From NCBI GenBank assembly GCA_963556495.2, contig OY747703.1, forward strand, positions 28,272,296 to 28,336,295: 64,000 nt of DNA, read 5' to 3'. Both the position numbers and the translations under genes were made by a program. The notes below the pieces were generated by a model. It was not told the DNA's origin. It made no database searches and was given only the letters and a program-made list of their open reading frames with translations. This document shows, piece after piece, positions 44,215 to 59,394 of this stretch. How positions within the stretch are numbered: the stretch's first letter is position 1; each line of letters begins with the position of its first letter. The stretch is from Valencia hispanica (taxonomy: Eukaryota; Chordata; Actinopteri; Cyprinodontiformes; Valenciidae).

Positions 44215-46374
44215 TGAGCCGCACATCATTAATAAGGATGTGCAACATTATGTACTTTGTATTGTTGTTGGATCAAATTGGTAAAACACGTTTTAGAGTG
44301 TTCCGGCTTTATTTGCTGTTGTTTATCAAATAAAAATGCTCAGCAGAAGTTTAAGGCTTTTTGAAAATACAAAAAAAATATAGCTCAGTTTTTATGAAAA
44401 GTTGCCAGGTTTCTTAGGATTCTACCATTTGGTTTATTTCATGTAGCTTATTCTCTGCACATTCTTGCTTCTCTTTGCATTTTGTTGGTTGTAATAAGGC
44501 TGGGTTGTGTTTGTGTGATTGACAGGGGGTAGGCATTCTTTCTCAGACAGCACTCACAGCTGTACTGATAAATTTTAAAATAAGCAAACTTAGAAGAACT
44601 CTGTTTTTGAGACAGGATTCAGTCAATAAACAACAAAATTAGGCTGGGGTAAACTTGCAGGATCCCATTTATTGCCACATCTTTACTCAATTATTATAGT
44701 TTTTTTTTTTTTGGTTGTTGAAGTACTTTATGCACCTACATAGATCCAAGCAATAAAATCAGCATATTTTGTACCTTACAGTGAAAACATAGATGCAATG
44801 TAAGCAGGCTCTAGTCATGTATAAACCTAAATAATTATTCCACTTAATCCTACATGAGGCAATGCATACTTAAATGACAAGTAACTAGTTACCATAAATT
44901 ATTTTTTATTTTAAATTTATAATAAAACAAAGCAGTATTTGTCTTTTCTGGTGGATAACCATAAGGAAGGGTTTTTCTTTTGACATGGGAAGGTGAAGGG
45001 GAGCAGCAACCGTCACATTTCTTGATGTGCAAGCAGTTTAAGAAATGTTCAATAATGTCTTTTTACTAGCCTGCATTCAAAGTCTTCATTGGAGCAAGCT
45101 GCTTTAATGGCTGTTGAATGATGCTAGTCCCCACACTTCCATTAATGTTGTAGCTTTAAAATGTACAGCATAAAAATTTTACCAAGCACCGGACCAAATC
45201 CTTCATTTTTCTCACAGAAAGATTTCAGCTGCCAACACCTCTAGTTTGTTCTTCTAGAGATGCTGCTATGAAGATGATAAAAAACAAAGGAACAACAGTT
45301 TCCTAATTGTGAATGTAAGTGCACACTCTCTAAGGGCACCACATTCTGTGCATCCACACTTGGCTCACTGCCTCCTCAGTTGTTGGTCATGTAGCTCTTC
45401 CTTTATAGTAAATAGTCAATTATCATTCATTTAAGGTTACTCTTATTTCCTGCATCATATCACTTGGAGCAAAAATGAAGGTATTTTCCTAGAACAAAAT
45501 TGCCTCTGCAAATTCTTAAAGTTTTAAACTGTTTAATACAAATATCCATATTTTAATGCCGTTTTATCAAAATTTGTTGGCCAAGATTGTGTGCACTAAA
45601 AAGGAATTTTATTTAATTGTAGATGCTAACAGCATACATACATTCAGCAAAAACCTAAACATTTTAGACAAAATTAAATAAAAGTTAACAATATGTGCAT
45701 AAGTATATACAAAAACAGTAACTCCAACCAAAACTCTGAAACTGAAATAAGCAAAACTATCAAACAGAAAGCATTTCTGACTTTTGTTGTTCAGCACTTG
45801 TCAAAGCTGAAAGTCATAGCAAAAAAAAAGCAAACAAAAATATTTCTGAGAAATCCTAAAATTGTCACTGGACATGTCTTAATTTGCTGGTACACCCACA
45901 CAGAATCTGCTGACAGTATGAGCAGCTTGAGAATACAAAAAAAACTGACTAGCATTTACGTTTGTAACAGTAAAAAAAACCAAATAGATCAAAACGGTGT
46001 TGTCAAGAGTGCTTTGGATATGAATGATCTCTGTTGGTAATGTCAATGTTTTGGGTAAAATTGTTATTTTAATAGTTTGGGAAACTTCTGACTCCCATTA
46101 GTAATGCCTATACTTAAAATTATTTTGCAGCATATCAGGAAAAGAAAAAACTTTTTTGTTCTTTTTTGTCTATTGTGAAAAAGGTCAGATATTGGCATGC
46201 TAACTTCAAAATACAATTGTTGCATATAATCTGCAAAGAAAAACTGGATGGAAAGGAGCTTAATTTAAAGGTTAAACAAAAAGTAAAATCTGTCAGTTTG
46301 TACCTGTCTAACATTTTCTAATATCCCATCTAGAAACCCAACACCCACATAACTGTTGCAGTGACTGAGTATCT
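44212..46374. other. Unassigned AT-rich stretch
   Basis: No feature recognised over 2.1 kb. Confidence 0.4.
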
Positions 46375-46480
46375 GAAGCAGATAATGATCGAGAGGCAGG
46401 GCACACTTTGGACACCTTGGATTGGAACCAAGGCCCTTCTTGTTGCAAAGCAACAGGGCTAACAACAGTTCCATCATCCA
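46375..46480. mobile_element. LINE-derived debris
   Basis: ATCGAGAGGCAGGGCACACT and TTGGAACCAAGGCCCTTCTT GTTGCAAAGCAACAGGGCTA match the CCAGGACCTTCTTGCTG-GAGGCAACAGTGCTA pattern that lies near the 3' end of abundant fish LINEs. Related scraps lie at 47,150-47,310 and 47,600-47,715. Confidence 0.45.
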
Positions 46481-47149
46481 GCTTGTAGTCTCCACAGGTT
46501 TTCTAGATAAAAGATAATTACTTCCAAATATCAACAAAGAAAACTAAATGTTTACGCAAACCTATTTATTTACAACTTGACTGTCCACTCAAATTGGTAA
46601 ATTCCAATAAAGGGATCAAGCAAGCATGAATGATTTTTAATGCGTTCAGGCTTGTTTACTTTCCCAAGTAAACACAATGGCACAGCATATTAATATCAGG
46701 AAACCCAAATGCTGTTTATTAGCTCAATGTTTGAAGTTCACTTGTATGTTGCAATGATCAGTGTAGAGACCAACAGCATTCAGTTATAATTATGTTTACA
46801 TGTTATGCTTCCTATTCCACTGCTAGTCTTGAAAGGCATGTTGAAGAGCAGCAATCTATATTATTTATTTATTTTCTACTTAGATCATTCATTTGATTAG
46901 GATTTTTCTTTGATTTCACACAACCGGTCTTCCCGATTTAGCAGTCTTGTGATTTGAGTGCAGGTAGTATAAAAACTGTGATAGAGCAATAACTGGTTTT
47001 GTTGGTTTAACAATTATATAAATGGTAACTACTGTTCAGACTGCAAATGTGAATTATGTAGAATAAGAATAAGCATATACATTTTAACAACTCTGTCACA
47101 AATGGTCTTTTTGCTATTGTGTAATAGCAAATGTGAGAAATGAACACCA

Positions 47150-47715
47150 TCCACCCATCAATCCATTGTCTATACCCACTTGTCCTTGCAATGTAATGTT
47201 TATTGCTTGTTTCTTGTGGAATGTTTTCATCATGTACAGGATTCCGAACCCAGGACCGCCATGCCTTGCAGCAAAAACGGCTTCACCATGTAGCCTGTAA
47301 TAAACATGAGCTTAAATTTAAATGCAGTCTGAATGAGCCCCCTTTTAGTCAGTATTGCACAGTGAACTCGTGTCAACAACAACAACCCCCCCCAAAAAAA
47401 CATGCTAATGACAAGATCTCTATTTGGAATTTGGCTGTGCTGGGGGACAGTGTAGGGAAGCAGAAAGACTGGATGACAGTGTTTTGCCCATCATCTTTAA
47501 TTCTGTGCAGGGCAAGATGCATGTTTTTGTAACCCAATACAGTATGTTCTGAGGGCAAGTAGCTTGCCAATGAACCTAACATCCATGTTTGTGGACAATG
47601 GAACAAAGGAGTCCCCAGACAAAACCTCAACATGGAGAAAAGGTGCTAATTTCACTCAGAAAGGCTGAGATTGGCAGAGACTCAAACTGGCATCCCTCTG
47701 GCTGTGAGGCAATAG
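47150..47715. mobile_element. LINE-derived debris, two scraps
   Basis: 47,150-47,310 has CCACCCATCAATCCATTGTC (an ATGG-type tail on the minus strand) and ATTCCGAACCCAGGACCGCC. 47,600-47,715 has CACTCAGAAAGGCTGAGATT and CTGTGAGGCAATAGAGC. Together with 46,375-46,480 they look like one dispersed family, much decayed. Confidence 0.4.
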
Positions 47716-48591
47716 AGCATAGCATACACAGTCCCTGTTTTGAGACTAATTAAATAAAATATGTGACCATTAGTACAAACCATGTCCTTGTCAGAGGTGG
47801 TTGGGTATGATGCAAACCTATGAAAGTTAATTGTGCATTGATCTATATTATAAATTGTCTCATCAGTTATATACTGCCAAACTGAGGATGATTTTACATC
47901 TGGCTTTGTCATTTAACTCAGTAAAAAAAAAGGGAGCAAGGAGCCATTGAGGTGAGCTGTTTAATGGTAGTTTCCTTTTCAGGTATTAGTCCTGGAACTA
48001 ATTGGACTAAATAAATACTCTGTGGACTAATTTGATTCAATTGTGTTCTGTGTCTATCAATATGTCCGCCCTTCAGTTGCTTCCCCGGCTAAATTCGTCT
48101 TGTTAGCCTGGGGTCTGTCCTTCCCTGTGGGTTAGTTGACTAATGGAGACCAGCTGAAAAACAGTTTTTTTAAAATGAGGCAAAATTAGCCAGAATCAGG
48201 TATTCTTTGCACAGAGTGGCTGGAGGAGTTTATGCTGTCTCTCTCTTTCAAATAAGTTTGTGAGGAAAGATATAAACCAATAGGTTTGTACATATACACA
48301 CACAAACAAACCCACTTGCACACACTCAGTGATGCAGGAATTGACTCCAATTAGTTGTCCGCTGGTCTCTTTCCTTCCCTCATCAGGGGAAGAGTGAGAG
48401 CCTCATCATTAAGAGAGCATGTTTAATGACGGCAGGCCTAACCCATTCTGATGCGGTAACTCTTTGATATTCTGGAGGTGATCCTGCCCACCTTCCCTGT
48501 GCTCACCACATCAACTAGTCTTTCCATCTCTGAGATTTCTTTTTCCCCATTTACTTCAATATGTGTTGGATTTTTCAAAATTTATTGGATT
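47716..48591. other. Unassigned stretch
   Basis: Nothing recognised. Confidence 0.4.
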
Positions 48592-48593
48592 TA

Positions 48594-50130
48594 CAGTGTC
48601 GTGAAAAAAGTGTTCGTATAAAAATTTTGTCTGGCCGTAGTTCCAAACTTCAATGTGTTTTTTAAAGCAGTTTTATGTAATTCACCAAAACAAAGTAGCA
48701 CATAATTGAAACGTTGAAGGAAAATGATGGTTTTAAATTTGTTTCTTACAGCAAACAATCTGAAAGATCTGTCATGCATGTGTGTTCAGCCCTCTTCGAC
48801 AACCTTGAGGAAAATATAGTGAATAGAGTCCACCAGTTCTTTGAAGGCCTCAGAGGTTTGCTAGAGAACATTAATTAACAAACATCATAAAGACCAAGAA
48901 CACCACCAAAAAGGTCAAAGATAAAATTAAGTAAAAATTTTAAAATAGGGTTACAATATAATGTCCTAATTTTCGTCCATTTTACAGAGCACTGTTTAGA
49001 CAGTCATCCTAAAATAAAGCAAAGCACAACTTCACAGCTATCAGGTTATGGCTTAGCTGACAAGTCAGGCAAGGAAACCATCACTCACTGAAGCATGGTA
49101 ACTCTGGAGGAGCTGCAGAGATCCGCAGACCATTTGCAAAGACTGAAAAATCTGTTGACATGACAACCTGTGAGAGAGAAAAAAGTTCGGACACCTTCCC
49201 TTTCAATTCATTATTACAACTTGTGTGTAACAACTACACAGATTTTTATTCCCATGTATGTAATTGTTAAATGTTATTTAATATTGTTAGCTTGAGAAAG
49301 CTAGCAGCTAAGCAAACCTTTACCAATTGTGTTTGCACTTACAGGATAGTATTGATATAGTTGTTTGTGTGCTAGGAGAAGTGAGCTGTAACTGAATATT
49401 TTGCAATGAAAGCTTAGTAAGGAGTCAGTGTATACTCTATATGCAGATAGTTAAAGTAGCAATTCAGTGCTGTATTGGCTGTTGAAAAGCGGAGATGCTC
49501 AATGTTGTTTTCATGTCTGTTGTCTGTTTATTAACAGTCAAAAACAATACAATAACCTGTAAAGAACACTCTGAGTCAATATTCAAGTGTGCAACATATC
49601 AGACAAAAGAATGAACCTGACCTTTATGAAAAGTGGCAATCAACAAGCTGGGCCCACATAAAATTGTGTGAGGCAGAAAGTGGATGCTTTCACCTTGAAC
49701 AGGCCCTTCTCACAGTCAAACATGGTGGTAGTACCATAAACTTTAGGGGTGCTTTTCTTTTGCTAGGACAGTGATGCTGGTCAGAGTCCATTTGAGGATT
49801 AAAGGAACTGATCACAAGTCAATTTTGGGGCTAGAAAAAAAAACAACAACAACAAAACAACCCTAAACATACAGCCGGAGACCCAAGATTGAGATCAAAG
49901 TATGTTCATGCCTTAGCATTGTCCAGTCAAAGTCCTGACCTCAATCTGTGGCTAGGTTTAAAAATGAATGTTTGCAGATAAACTTTATCCAATCTGACTA
50001 AGCATGAGCTTTTTCGCAAAGAAGAATGGGGAAAAAGCTTTGTCATTCAATGTGCAAATCTGGTGGAGACGTACCCCTGAAGACTTGCAACTGTAACTGC
50101 AGCAAAATATGGTTCTATGTTAAGATGGCA
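48594..50130 (+). pseudogene. Tc1-like transposon relic with decayed transposase
   Basis: It starts TA-CAGTGTCGTGAAAAAAGTG. It then follows the fish Tc1 pattern through AAGGCCTCAGAGGTTTGCTA GAGAACATTA, GTAACTCTGGAGGAGCTGCA GAGATCC, CACAGTCAAACATGGTGGTA, GATGCTGGTCAGAGT, CCAGTCAAAGTCCTGACCTC AATC (the third catalytic block), AAAGAAGAATGGG, and GACTTGCAACTGTAACTGCA GCAAAA near the stop. No frame longer than about 60 residues remains. An extra 430 bp at about 49,175-49,605 interrupts it. Family known from consensus recall; function lost. Confidence 0.8.
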
Positions 50131-50819
50131 GAATAAAGGCAGGCCTCTCTTTCTCTCAAAATACATTAAATAATGTCCAACCCCTACACATTAACACCGA
50201 GATGTTCTAGAGAAAAGAATTCAAAGAATAATTTTTTGGCATTTTATTTTGCTGAAGAGAGGTATATTTTGTCTCTTAACCTTCTGAAGAAGGTTCAAGT
50301 GCTCATTTTGTACATTTGTCAGGTTTCACATATTTTTTTCATGGTGTACAAGGAGTTGTGATGACATGTCTGACATCTTTCATTGACAGCTGCTCCTCAG
50401 CTATGCAGCACAGGGGCTTTGTGTCCTGCAGCTGAGTGTGAGCATCTGTCAAGGGGAGATGACGCCTGAACTAAAAATTTTCACTCCTCTGACTGTCTTT
50501 ACCTTTTTAGATTATTTTTTTTCAGAATTTGCTTTTCTGAAAAATTTAACTGACTTAAATAGCTGCTGTGGCCTTTTTCATAAAAATAAATGTTTTCTCA
50601 GTTAATTTGTAAATCTATGCTAATTGATGCAGTTTTTTTATCCCCTTGCAGTTTATAAGCTTGCTCACTAACAAACAATAACACTGTGCTTAAATTTTAT
50701 AATTTAATTTGGAGAGACACACCATTTAAAAAAAACATTACATAAAAGTTCTAACTTGGTTTGGATGTCATTAAGTGAAAAATGTCCTATTGAAGAAAGT
50801 TAGGAACAAGATAAAAGAT
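50131..50819. other. AT-rich spacer
   Basis: Nothing recognised. Confidence 0.4.
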
Positions 50820-51033
50820 CTACACAAGGATGAAAAGGACTGAAAGATCATCACCTAAAACACATATGTCCCTGTTCCAACAAAGCTATATTATCAGCTA
50901 AATTATGTCCTCAAAACACCATCAGGCTCTGCAGAAGCCTGCCGATGAATTGTTTATTAGATTTAAGTGTGTTGAACCAGGGGGACACCTAAAACATGCA
51001 GGACACTAGCTGTGGGCACGAGTTTGACACCCC
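50820..51033 (-). mobile_element. Foldback hAT miniature element
   Basis: The right edge reads CACGAGTTTGACACCCCTTT, the end of a very common fish hAT miniature family (GGGGTGTCAAACTC on the minus strand). Inside are CCTAAAACATGCAGGACACT and, further left, CACCTAAAACACATATGTCC CTGTTCCAAC, the doubled ACCTAAAAC motif of this family. The left edge and 8-bp duplication were not fixed. Confidence 0.65.
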
Positions 51034-53076
51034 TTTACTCGAACCTTGGTGACAAGGTGACAGGTGTTGGACCATTTACTGAGAAATGTAAGATATATAA
51101 AATGTCTGTCAGTCACCCTCAGACTATAGCTGCAAACTAGGTCTTTATTATCATAAGAAAGTTGAGGGATCAGCCCAGAGTTACAGGAAAAGAGCATGTT
51201 AGTGATCCGGAGGCAGTATGAACCACCATTACCAAGAACACTATCCCTATACACCTATGCTGTAATTGATTGTAACCTTGTTTCCCCCTTGATACAGAAG
51301 ATATATGTATAGGCCCCACTTAGGTTTTCCAATGAGCATCTAAATAGTCAGAAAAGGTTTGAGAAAAAGAAACTAAGTTCTGCCAACACTGTAATCGATT
51401 TGTTATTCTTTTTTGTAATAAAATCAATAGGTAACACATTGTTGTACTTGTAATTGTCCCAAGTACTTTCAGTAATCTAGCAGAGATTTTCTACCAGCCA
51501 TTGATTATGAGTGTCATTTACTGTGGTCTGCTTGAGGAACAGCACTTGGGTCAGAGATGACAACAGGATCAATAAACTTATTCACACAGCGGGAGGCAAA
51601 ATTGGTCAGAACTTGGAGATGTTTTCTTTCAGTTAGTGAGGAGCAGGAGGTCACTGAGCAACGTGGTTTAAATCACGGACAATCTATACCACTTCTTCCA
51701 TGACTCCCTCCTGAGATAGAGGAGTTATTTCTCCAGAGGACTCATCCAGGCTTATGTAAGCACTAAAACTGTTCTTAGTTTTCCAAAAAAAAGAAAACAT
51801 TTAGGCTGAAATGGGTTTTACTATGTGCCTAGTTTTAACACTTTATTAACAGCAGATTTCAATCAGATGTGAGTTTGACATTTTAATGCAGAACTTCAAG
51901 TCCAAAGGGACTTCACTTGCATAAATGACATGATTTCTCTCATGAGCTCAACAATACAAATAACTCTACATGGAAAACAAAATAAGCAACATCAAAGAAC
52001 AGATTAAAACTTTTGTGCAAGCTCGTTCAAAACTGTAGGTGTCAAGTAACCTTAAAAAACACCAGGGGCTGATGAGCAAATGGCACCAGCACACTTTCAG
52101 ATATAAGCGCAGACAAGTTCAGGTTCTACTTGACCTCCCATCATGCAATTTTCTGGTCTTTAGAATGACATTTCATCTGAATGTTCCTTTGCAATTTCTC
52201 CTTTTTTATTCATCATATAATTAGCTTGAATTATTGTTAATAACTTCAGGCAAAGAACCTTTGTTATCAAGGTCACTGTGGTTTGAGCTTCAAAGTTGAC
52301 TTGCCCTCATTCTTTTTTTTTCAGAACTATCCACATAATTATGTCCAACATGTGCACATATGCACTTCTTCAATTTTCTCTCTCTCTACCTCCCAAGTTT
52401 TTTAAATATAGACGCATAAAACCTAAAAATGACCACCCAATTCTAATTGTCTGTTTCTACACGCTTATTTTTGATATGTTGATAAGAAAGATTCTCAAGG
52501 CAATAAATCATCAGTAGTAAAGTGCTGGTTCAGCAGGCTTTTATGAGATCAAGCTGACTGTAAAAAGGTAACTTAACATGCATGGAACCGCCGACTTTGA
52601 TTCTAAATGTACATTAGGGATTCACTGCTGTTAAACAGATTTTCTTTATGTTCACTGATGAATGTAGTGTGAAATTGACTTTCTCTTAGCTTTAACTCAG
52701 TCGGGTCACTCTTGAGAAATAAATGTAGGAAACCTATAAAGTTGGAATTTTCTAAAGACGCAATCACTGCATCAGATATTTAAGGTGTTGTCTACTTAGG
52801 AGTTTTTACGTTAATAATAAACAACAAAAATATATAAAAACATTTTTTCCTCTTAGGAAATTAAATTAAGCAGCTCAGATCGATTATTTCTCAATGAACC
52901 AGCTGCTTGAATTATGGCTTAATGCTAATTATGTCACATTACACCAATGTATTTGTCTATCAATGAAAGTGTCACTTCTCTTAAAATGTGCCCTATGTGT
53001 CTTACTTATTCCACCTGCTTTTAGAAGCCTAATAAACATCCGAGAATCCAACTTTCAAAATGTTTCTGAAATAAAA
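51034..53076. other. Unassigned AT-rich stretch
   Basis: No feature recognised over 2 kb. Confidence 0.4.
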
Positions 53077-53080
53077 TTAA

Positions 53081-53606
53081 AGAGTAACTAAACCCCAAAA
53101 CAACTTTTCTTTGCTTCTAAACCAGCCTCGGACTGCGCTGACTCAGCGCCCCGAGCCAGCGGCTCGAATTGATACCGCTCGGGGCCACTGGGCTCCATAA
53201 AGCCTCCCTCTACTCCTCTATCTCCGGTGACGACGGAGGAGATCTGCTGGCTTGGGGCGCAGAGTCAGCGCCGCCCGAGCTCGGTGCTGCTGAGGCAGAG
53301 GAAGAGAGAAGGAGTCCGGTCTCTGAGTGGTAATGCTAACATAGGCTAACGTTCAAAACAGATGAATGTTGATCAGCTCGATCTGTCGCAAAACTGCCAA
53401 CGTCGCTTTGGTCACTGTCCATGTTTCAGTGTCACATTAAGCGAGCTGTCATTGTCCTCCGGAACACACCCCCACGTTCCCCCCTCCGATTTTCCTGAAC
53501 ACTTGGCCATACCCCTCCGTTCTTCCTGGCACTGCCTACTTTGTAGAATTTTTTTAAATGTTGTCTGGGGGCGGGGTTATGATTTTTCAGGGGGTTCAGT
53601 TACACT
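53081..53606. mobile_element. TTAA-flanked miniature element, 526 bp, GC-rich core
   Basis: Left end after TTAA (53,077-53,080): AGAGTAACTAAACCCC. Right end before TTAA (53,607-53,610), read inward: AGTGTAACTGAACCCC. They match at 14 of 16 positions. The core 53,125-53,560 is markedly GC-rich (GCGCCGCCCGAGCTC, CTCGGGGCCACTGGG) and unlike the flanks. No transposase. Confidence 0.87.
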
Positions 53607-53619
53607 TTAAATATAAAGT

Positions 53620-54006
53620 GACTACCAAAAGTATTCTCACCCCTAAAACATCTTACACATTTTGTCAAATTGCAATATTAAGCATTTTACATTGGGGTTA
53701 TTGATAAACCAATACAAAGTAGAGTAACATTTTGAAATAGAAGCTATTTTTTAAATCTTTTAAAAGTAAAAATCTCAAAAGTGGGTCATACATTTCAATA
53801 CTACGTAGAACCCACTATGTAGAAGCAATTGCAGGTGCAAGTCTTTTGGATTTTTTTAACCACTTTTGCAAATCTAGATATTAAAATTTTGCCCATTATT
53901 TACAAATTGCTCAAGCTTACCGAAATAAGACCAAAATTATTGATGAACATAAACCTTCAAGTATTGCCACAGATTCTCAATTAAATGTAAGTGTTGGCCA
54001 TTGTAA
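53620..54006 (-). pseudogene. Tc1-like transposase fragment, minus strand
   Basis: The plus strand reads ACCAAAAGTATTCTCACCCC at the end, then GCAATTGCAGGTGCAAGTCT TTTGGATT, ATTTTGCCCATTATTTACAA ATTGCTCAAGCTTACC, and ATTGCCACAGATTCTCAATT AAATG. This is the reverse complement of the same Tc1 transposase C-terminal region seen on the plus strand at 49,900-50,110. Homology stops abruptly at GGCCATTGTAAC (54,006). No open frame survives. Confidence 0.8.
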
Positions 54007-55563
54007 CGGCCACCTGTTTTTACAGGGGCCTTGTTATATTTTGTTAACTGTTTGTGTTTTATTTCCCCATCTGCATGTCAAGCCCTGCCTGACTTCTCTG
54101 TAGTCTATTCCTGGCTCCTTCCTCCCTCCTCCAAGCAATTGAGACCAGCTGTGGGTGATTTAGCAGTTGTGAGCTGTTGATTGGCTCCCTTTTTTTTAAA
54201 AGACATTCAGCCTCACCTGCAGTTAGGGGAGCAGCTTGCCACTGTGTTCCCTTTAATTTACAAAATAAAACATTTAGTAAACAATAAAAAGTGCTGTACT
54301 AAAAACAAACAAAAAAAGACAAAGAGCGAGACCCAGAGGTCATGTGAGCTAAGACACCGAGGCCAGGAACACCCAGGTCACGGGGGAATCGAGGACCCCG
54401 AGGAATGTCCCACCACACGGCACACACAGAGAAACACACATGAATATACATTATTAAAACTAGTCCATTGTGGCTCTAGGTGTATGTTTATGGTCCTGCT
54501 AAAGGTTGAACCTTGACCCCCATCTGAACTCTTCAGTAGCCTCTAACAGGATTTCTTCCAACATACCCCTGCTTCCACCTGCCTATTAACTTTTACTAGG
54601 TTCTGTGGGCAATATCACTTTTGCAAGGCAGGGTAATTTTCCCATTACCTTTATATCAGCAACATTTTCCATTTTACACAACATAACTTTTTAATAAGTA
54701 GTTGTATTAATATATTTAATTTGCTCTTTTACAGTCTCACTACCTTACCCCATCCATTTGAATGAATGCTTTAACACAATGTTATTGTCTTTTTCTTTGC
54801 CAGTTTCAGCTGTATTTTAATACTCGGGTTCCCCTTTATGTGTGAATGTTGCCTAATAAATACCCACCCTTCACTTGCAGTACTACCTAAATGCCCAAAG
54901 AAGCATATTGGTGCTATATCAATTTTAACTTCTATCCGAATTATAAGTAGGATTAGCAAAGTAATGGCCTAGCCGTGGACTATCTGAGAGTTTTGTTTCA
55001 GACTACTGCTTTTGATGCACTGAGCTGCTTAAAGTAGCTGGAACAGCAATTTCTGATTTTATTTGAATTGTGGATCGCAGCATTCAACAGAGAAGTCACT
55101 AAGACCTTGAGAGAAAGAGAGTGGCAGCATGGATGATTAACACAGCTATGAGGCTGAGGAAGTAGACTTATAGACACAGATACACACAGGCTTACTGCCA
55201 TGGATCATAACTGAATATGTTCAAATGTTTTTAAGGGATTTACTTCACATAACTGTTGTTTCAGCAGTGAATGATCTGCATGTAAGACTTGTAAACCTTC
55301 TGTTTCAGGGGCAAATGAAGAAGAAAGTTAAAAGAAATGTAACAGCAACAATGAATAAAACTACTCGTTATATTTACAATAAATGACAACTTGGATGTAT
55401 TTTAATATAACATTTGGCTCCCTCTGCATATTTATAAAATGTGTTTTCTGAAAAGTTTTTTTTTTAACCAAAGTGAATGCTAACACTCTAAAATAATGAA
55501 TGTTGGTAACAAAACTGGAAAACCTAGCACAGTGTTTTCAAGTAAAGTGATTAAGCTCAACAA
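54007..55563. other. Unassigned stretch
   Basis: 54,005-54,200 has an LTR-like look (TGTAACGGCCACCTG start, C/T-rich body) but no matching 3' end or duplication was found. Confidence 0.35.
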
Positions 55564-57728
<2,165 letters not shown>

Positions 57729-57736
57729 GTTAAAAC

Positions 57737-58566
57737 TAGGGCTGGACGATATGGCCAAAATTTATATTCAAGATATATTTAATTTTGGTCGATACGATAT
57801 AATTCTGATATCGATATATACTATATAAAAGCCTCAGAAAAACTGCTAAGAATGCCCACAACAGATATTTAATTATATACTTATTAAATTGCTTTTAACA
57901 AATATACCAAGCATAAATTGCACACATTAAAAATAATATAAAAGTAGTGCCTTTGGATATTAACGTCCTATTTTGTGTGAAACATTGTATTTGTTACAGA
58001 AATTATTTTAGTAATAAATCCTCATACCATACACAAAGTCTCAGGTGTGTGTTTTAACCGTATAACTTACCAATAGCGGAGTTTAGTCTGTTCCCAAAGC
58101 CTTGTAGTCTTGTCCATGCGTTCAACTCGGCTCAACTCGTTAGGAGCACTCATTTTGTTGATGAAACTTGCCTCGTTGAGATTAGCCTAGTTTATCTGTG
58201 CACCACGTCCTGAGCAAAGCCAACTGCTGCTGTCGGGCTCCTGTCTGTGGTGTACGTCATCACTCACGTAGCCAATGTTTCGTGGCTCTTTCTGTTCGGC
58301 TTGAATCGGCTGCGCTCGTGAACGCCGTGAAACGTCAGTCAGTGAAAATTATATACTGGAATGTATATTCATTCCCTGCTCTCTCTGAACCCTTTCCTGC
58401 CAAGTAACTGTCATATAAAGGCCACTGGAGCCCAAGAAAATCCTTAAGAAAAAAAATTACTGTAATGTATATCGAATTACCGGAAATGTGTTTAAAACTC
58501 ATTTCACCGTTATTGAATAAAAGTATACCGCGGTATATATTGATATTGAATTATTGTCCAGCCCTA
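57737..58566. mobile_element. hAT-type non-autonomous element (830 bp) with 8-bp target duplication
   Basis: Left end TAGGGCTGGACGATA and right end TTGTCCAGCCCTA are inverted matches (TAGGGCTGGACGA against TAGGGCTGGACAA). GTTAAAAC flanks both sides exactly at 57,729-57,736 and 58,567-58,574. Internal sequence near both ends is rich in GATATCGATATA-type motifs. No transposase frame. The element class is firm from the 8-bp duplication. Confidence 0.94.
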
Positions 58567-58644
58567 GTTAAAACCCTAAGAAGCAATTGAAGAAGTGGAA
58601 ACTTGGCCACCCATCAGCCAGTAAAGCTGCTGGTTTCCAGGAAT

Positions 58645-59201
58645 TCAATTCAATTCAGTTTATTTATATAGCGCCAATTCACAACACATGTCATCTCAAG
58701 GCACTTAACAAGGAGTCATTTCAATACATTTATACAAACATTCCAATCAGTTAAAAAGTTTCCTATTTAAGGAATCCCAGCAGATTGCGTCATTCATTGG
58801 CGTGAGGTTGGGCAGACTTTCCAACCACAGCAATCCTTCAGCAATCCCTCATACTGAGTAAGCATGTAGCGACGGTGGAGAGGAAAAACTCCCCTTTAAC
58901 AGGAAGAAACCTCTAACAGAACCAAGCTCAAATCAAGTCATTTACTAACAAAGTCTTTGAGGAGAGATATCTTATGTTTAATAAACCACATTTAATAGAC
59001 TTATTTTTCTGTTCAGTCAAAGTTGTATTTATTTTTATGAGATTTCCATAATTTGCTTTTGTTGGCTTAACTTTTAATCCATTAAATTTTGGCCGTGGGC
59101 AAGACACTGTTTCTATAGGGTAATGGGTGGGTAACAGTACAGAAGCAGCAGAGAGAAGGGTTAAACTACGACTCTGCTTCCTGGTCTGGACCCTGGGTTG
59201 T
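58645..59201 (-). mobile_element. Internally deleted L2 copy
   Basis: 58,645-58,930 equals the 3' end of the L2 at 5,769-6,075. It then jumps at ACCAAGCTCA/AATCAAGTC to sequence equal to 10,295-10,358, and jumps again at CCACAT to 10,770-10,989, ending GGTTGTCAG. So both ORF2 and most of the 5' part are missing while both outer regions are kept. The tail has AATTC units. Confidence 0.93.
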
Positions 59202-59394
59202 CAGAACACTGAACAAAGGCTGGTAGACAGACTTTGCTGACCAAGGAGGAACATGGGTCATTTAGGTAAGTCATAATGCTGCTTGGGATTCCATAGATGT
59301 GGGAGGTGCTGCTCCTCTCACTAATGCTGTTAGATCTCTTACATTTAATACATATTAATGAATAACTGTTTTCCATCATATATATATATATATA

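Noticed and set aside
54005..54200. LTR beginning TGTAACGGCC
   Set aside because: No CA end, target duplication or second copy could be found.
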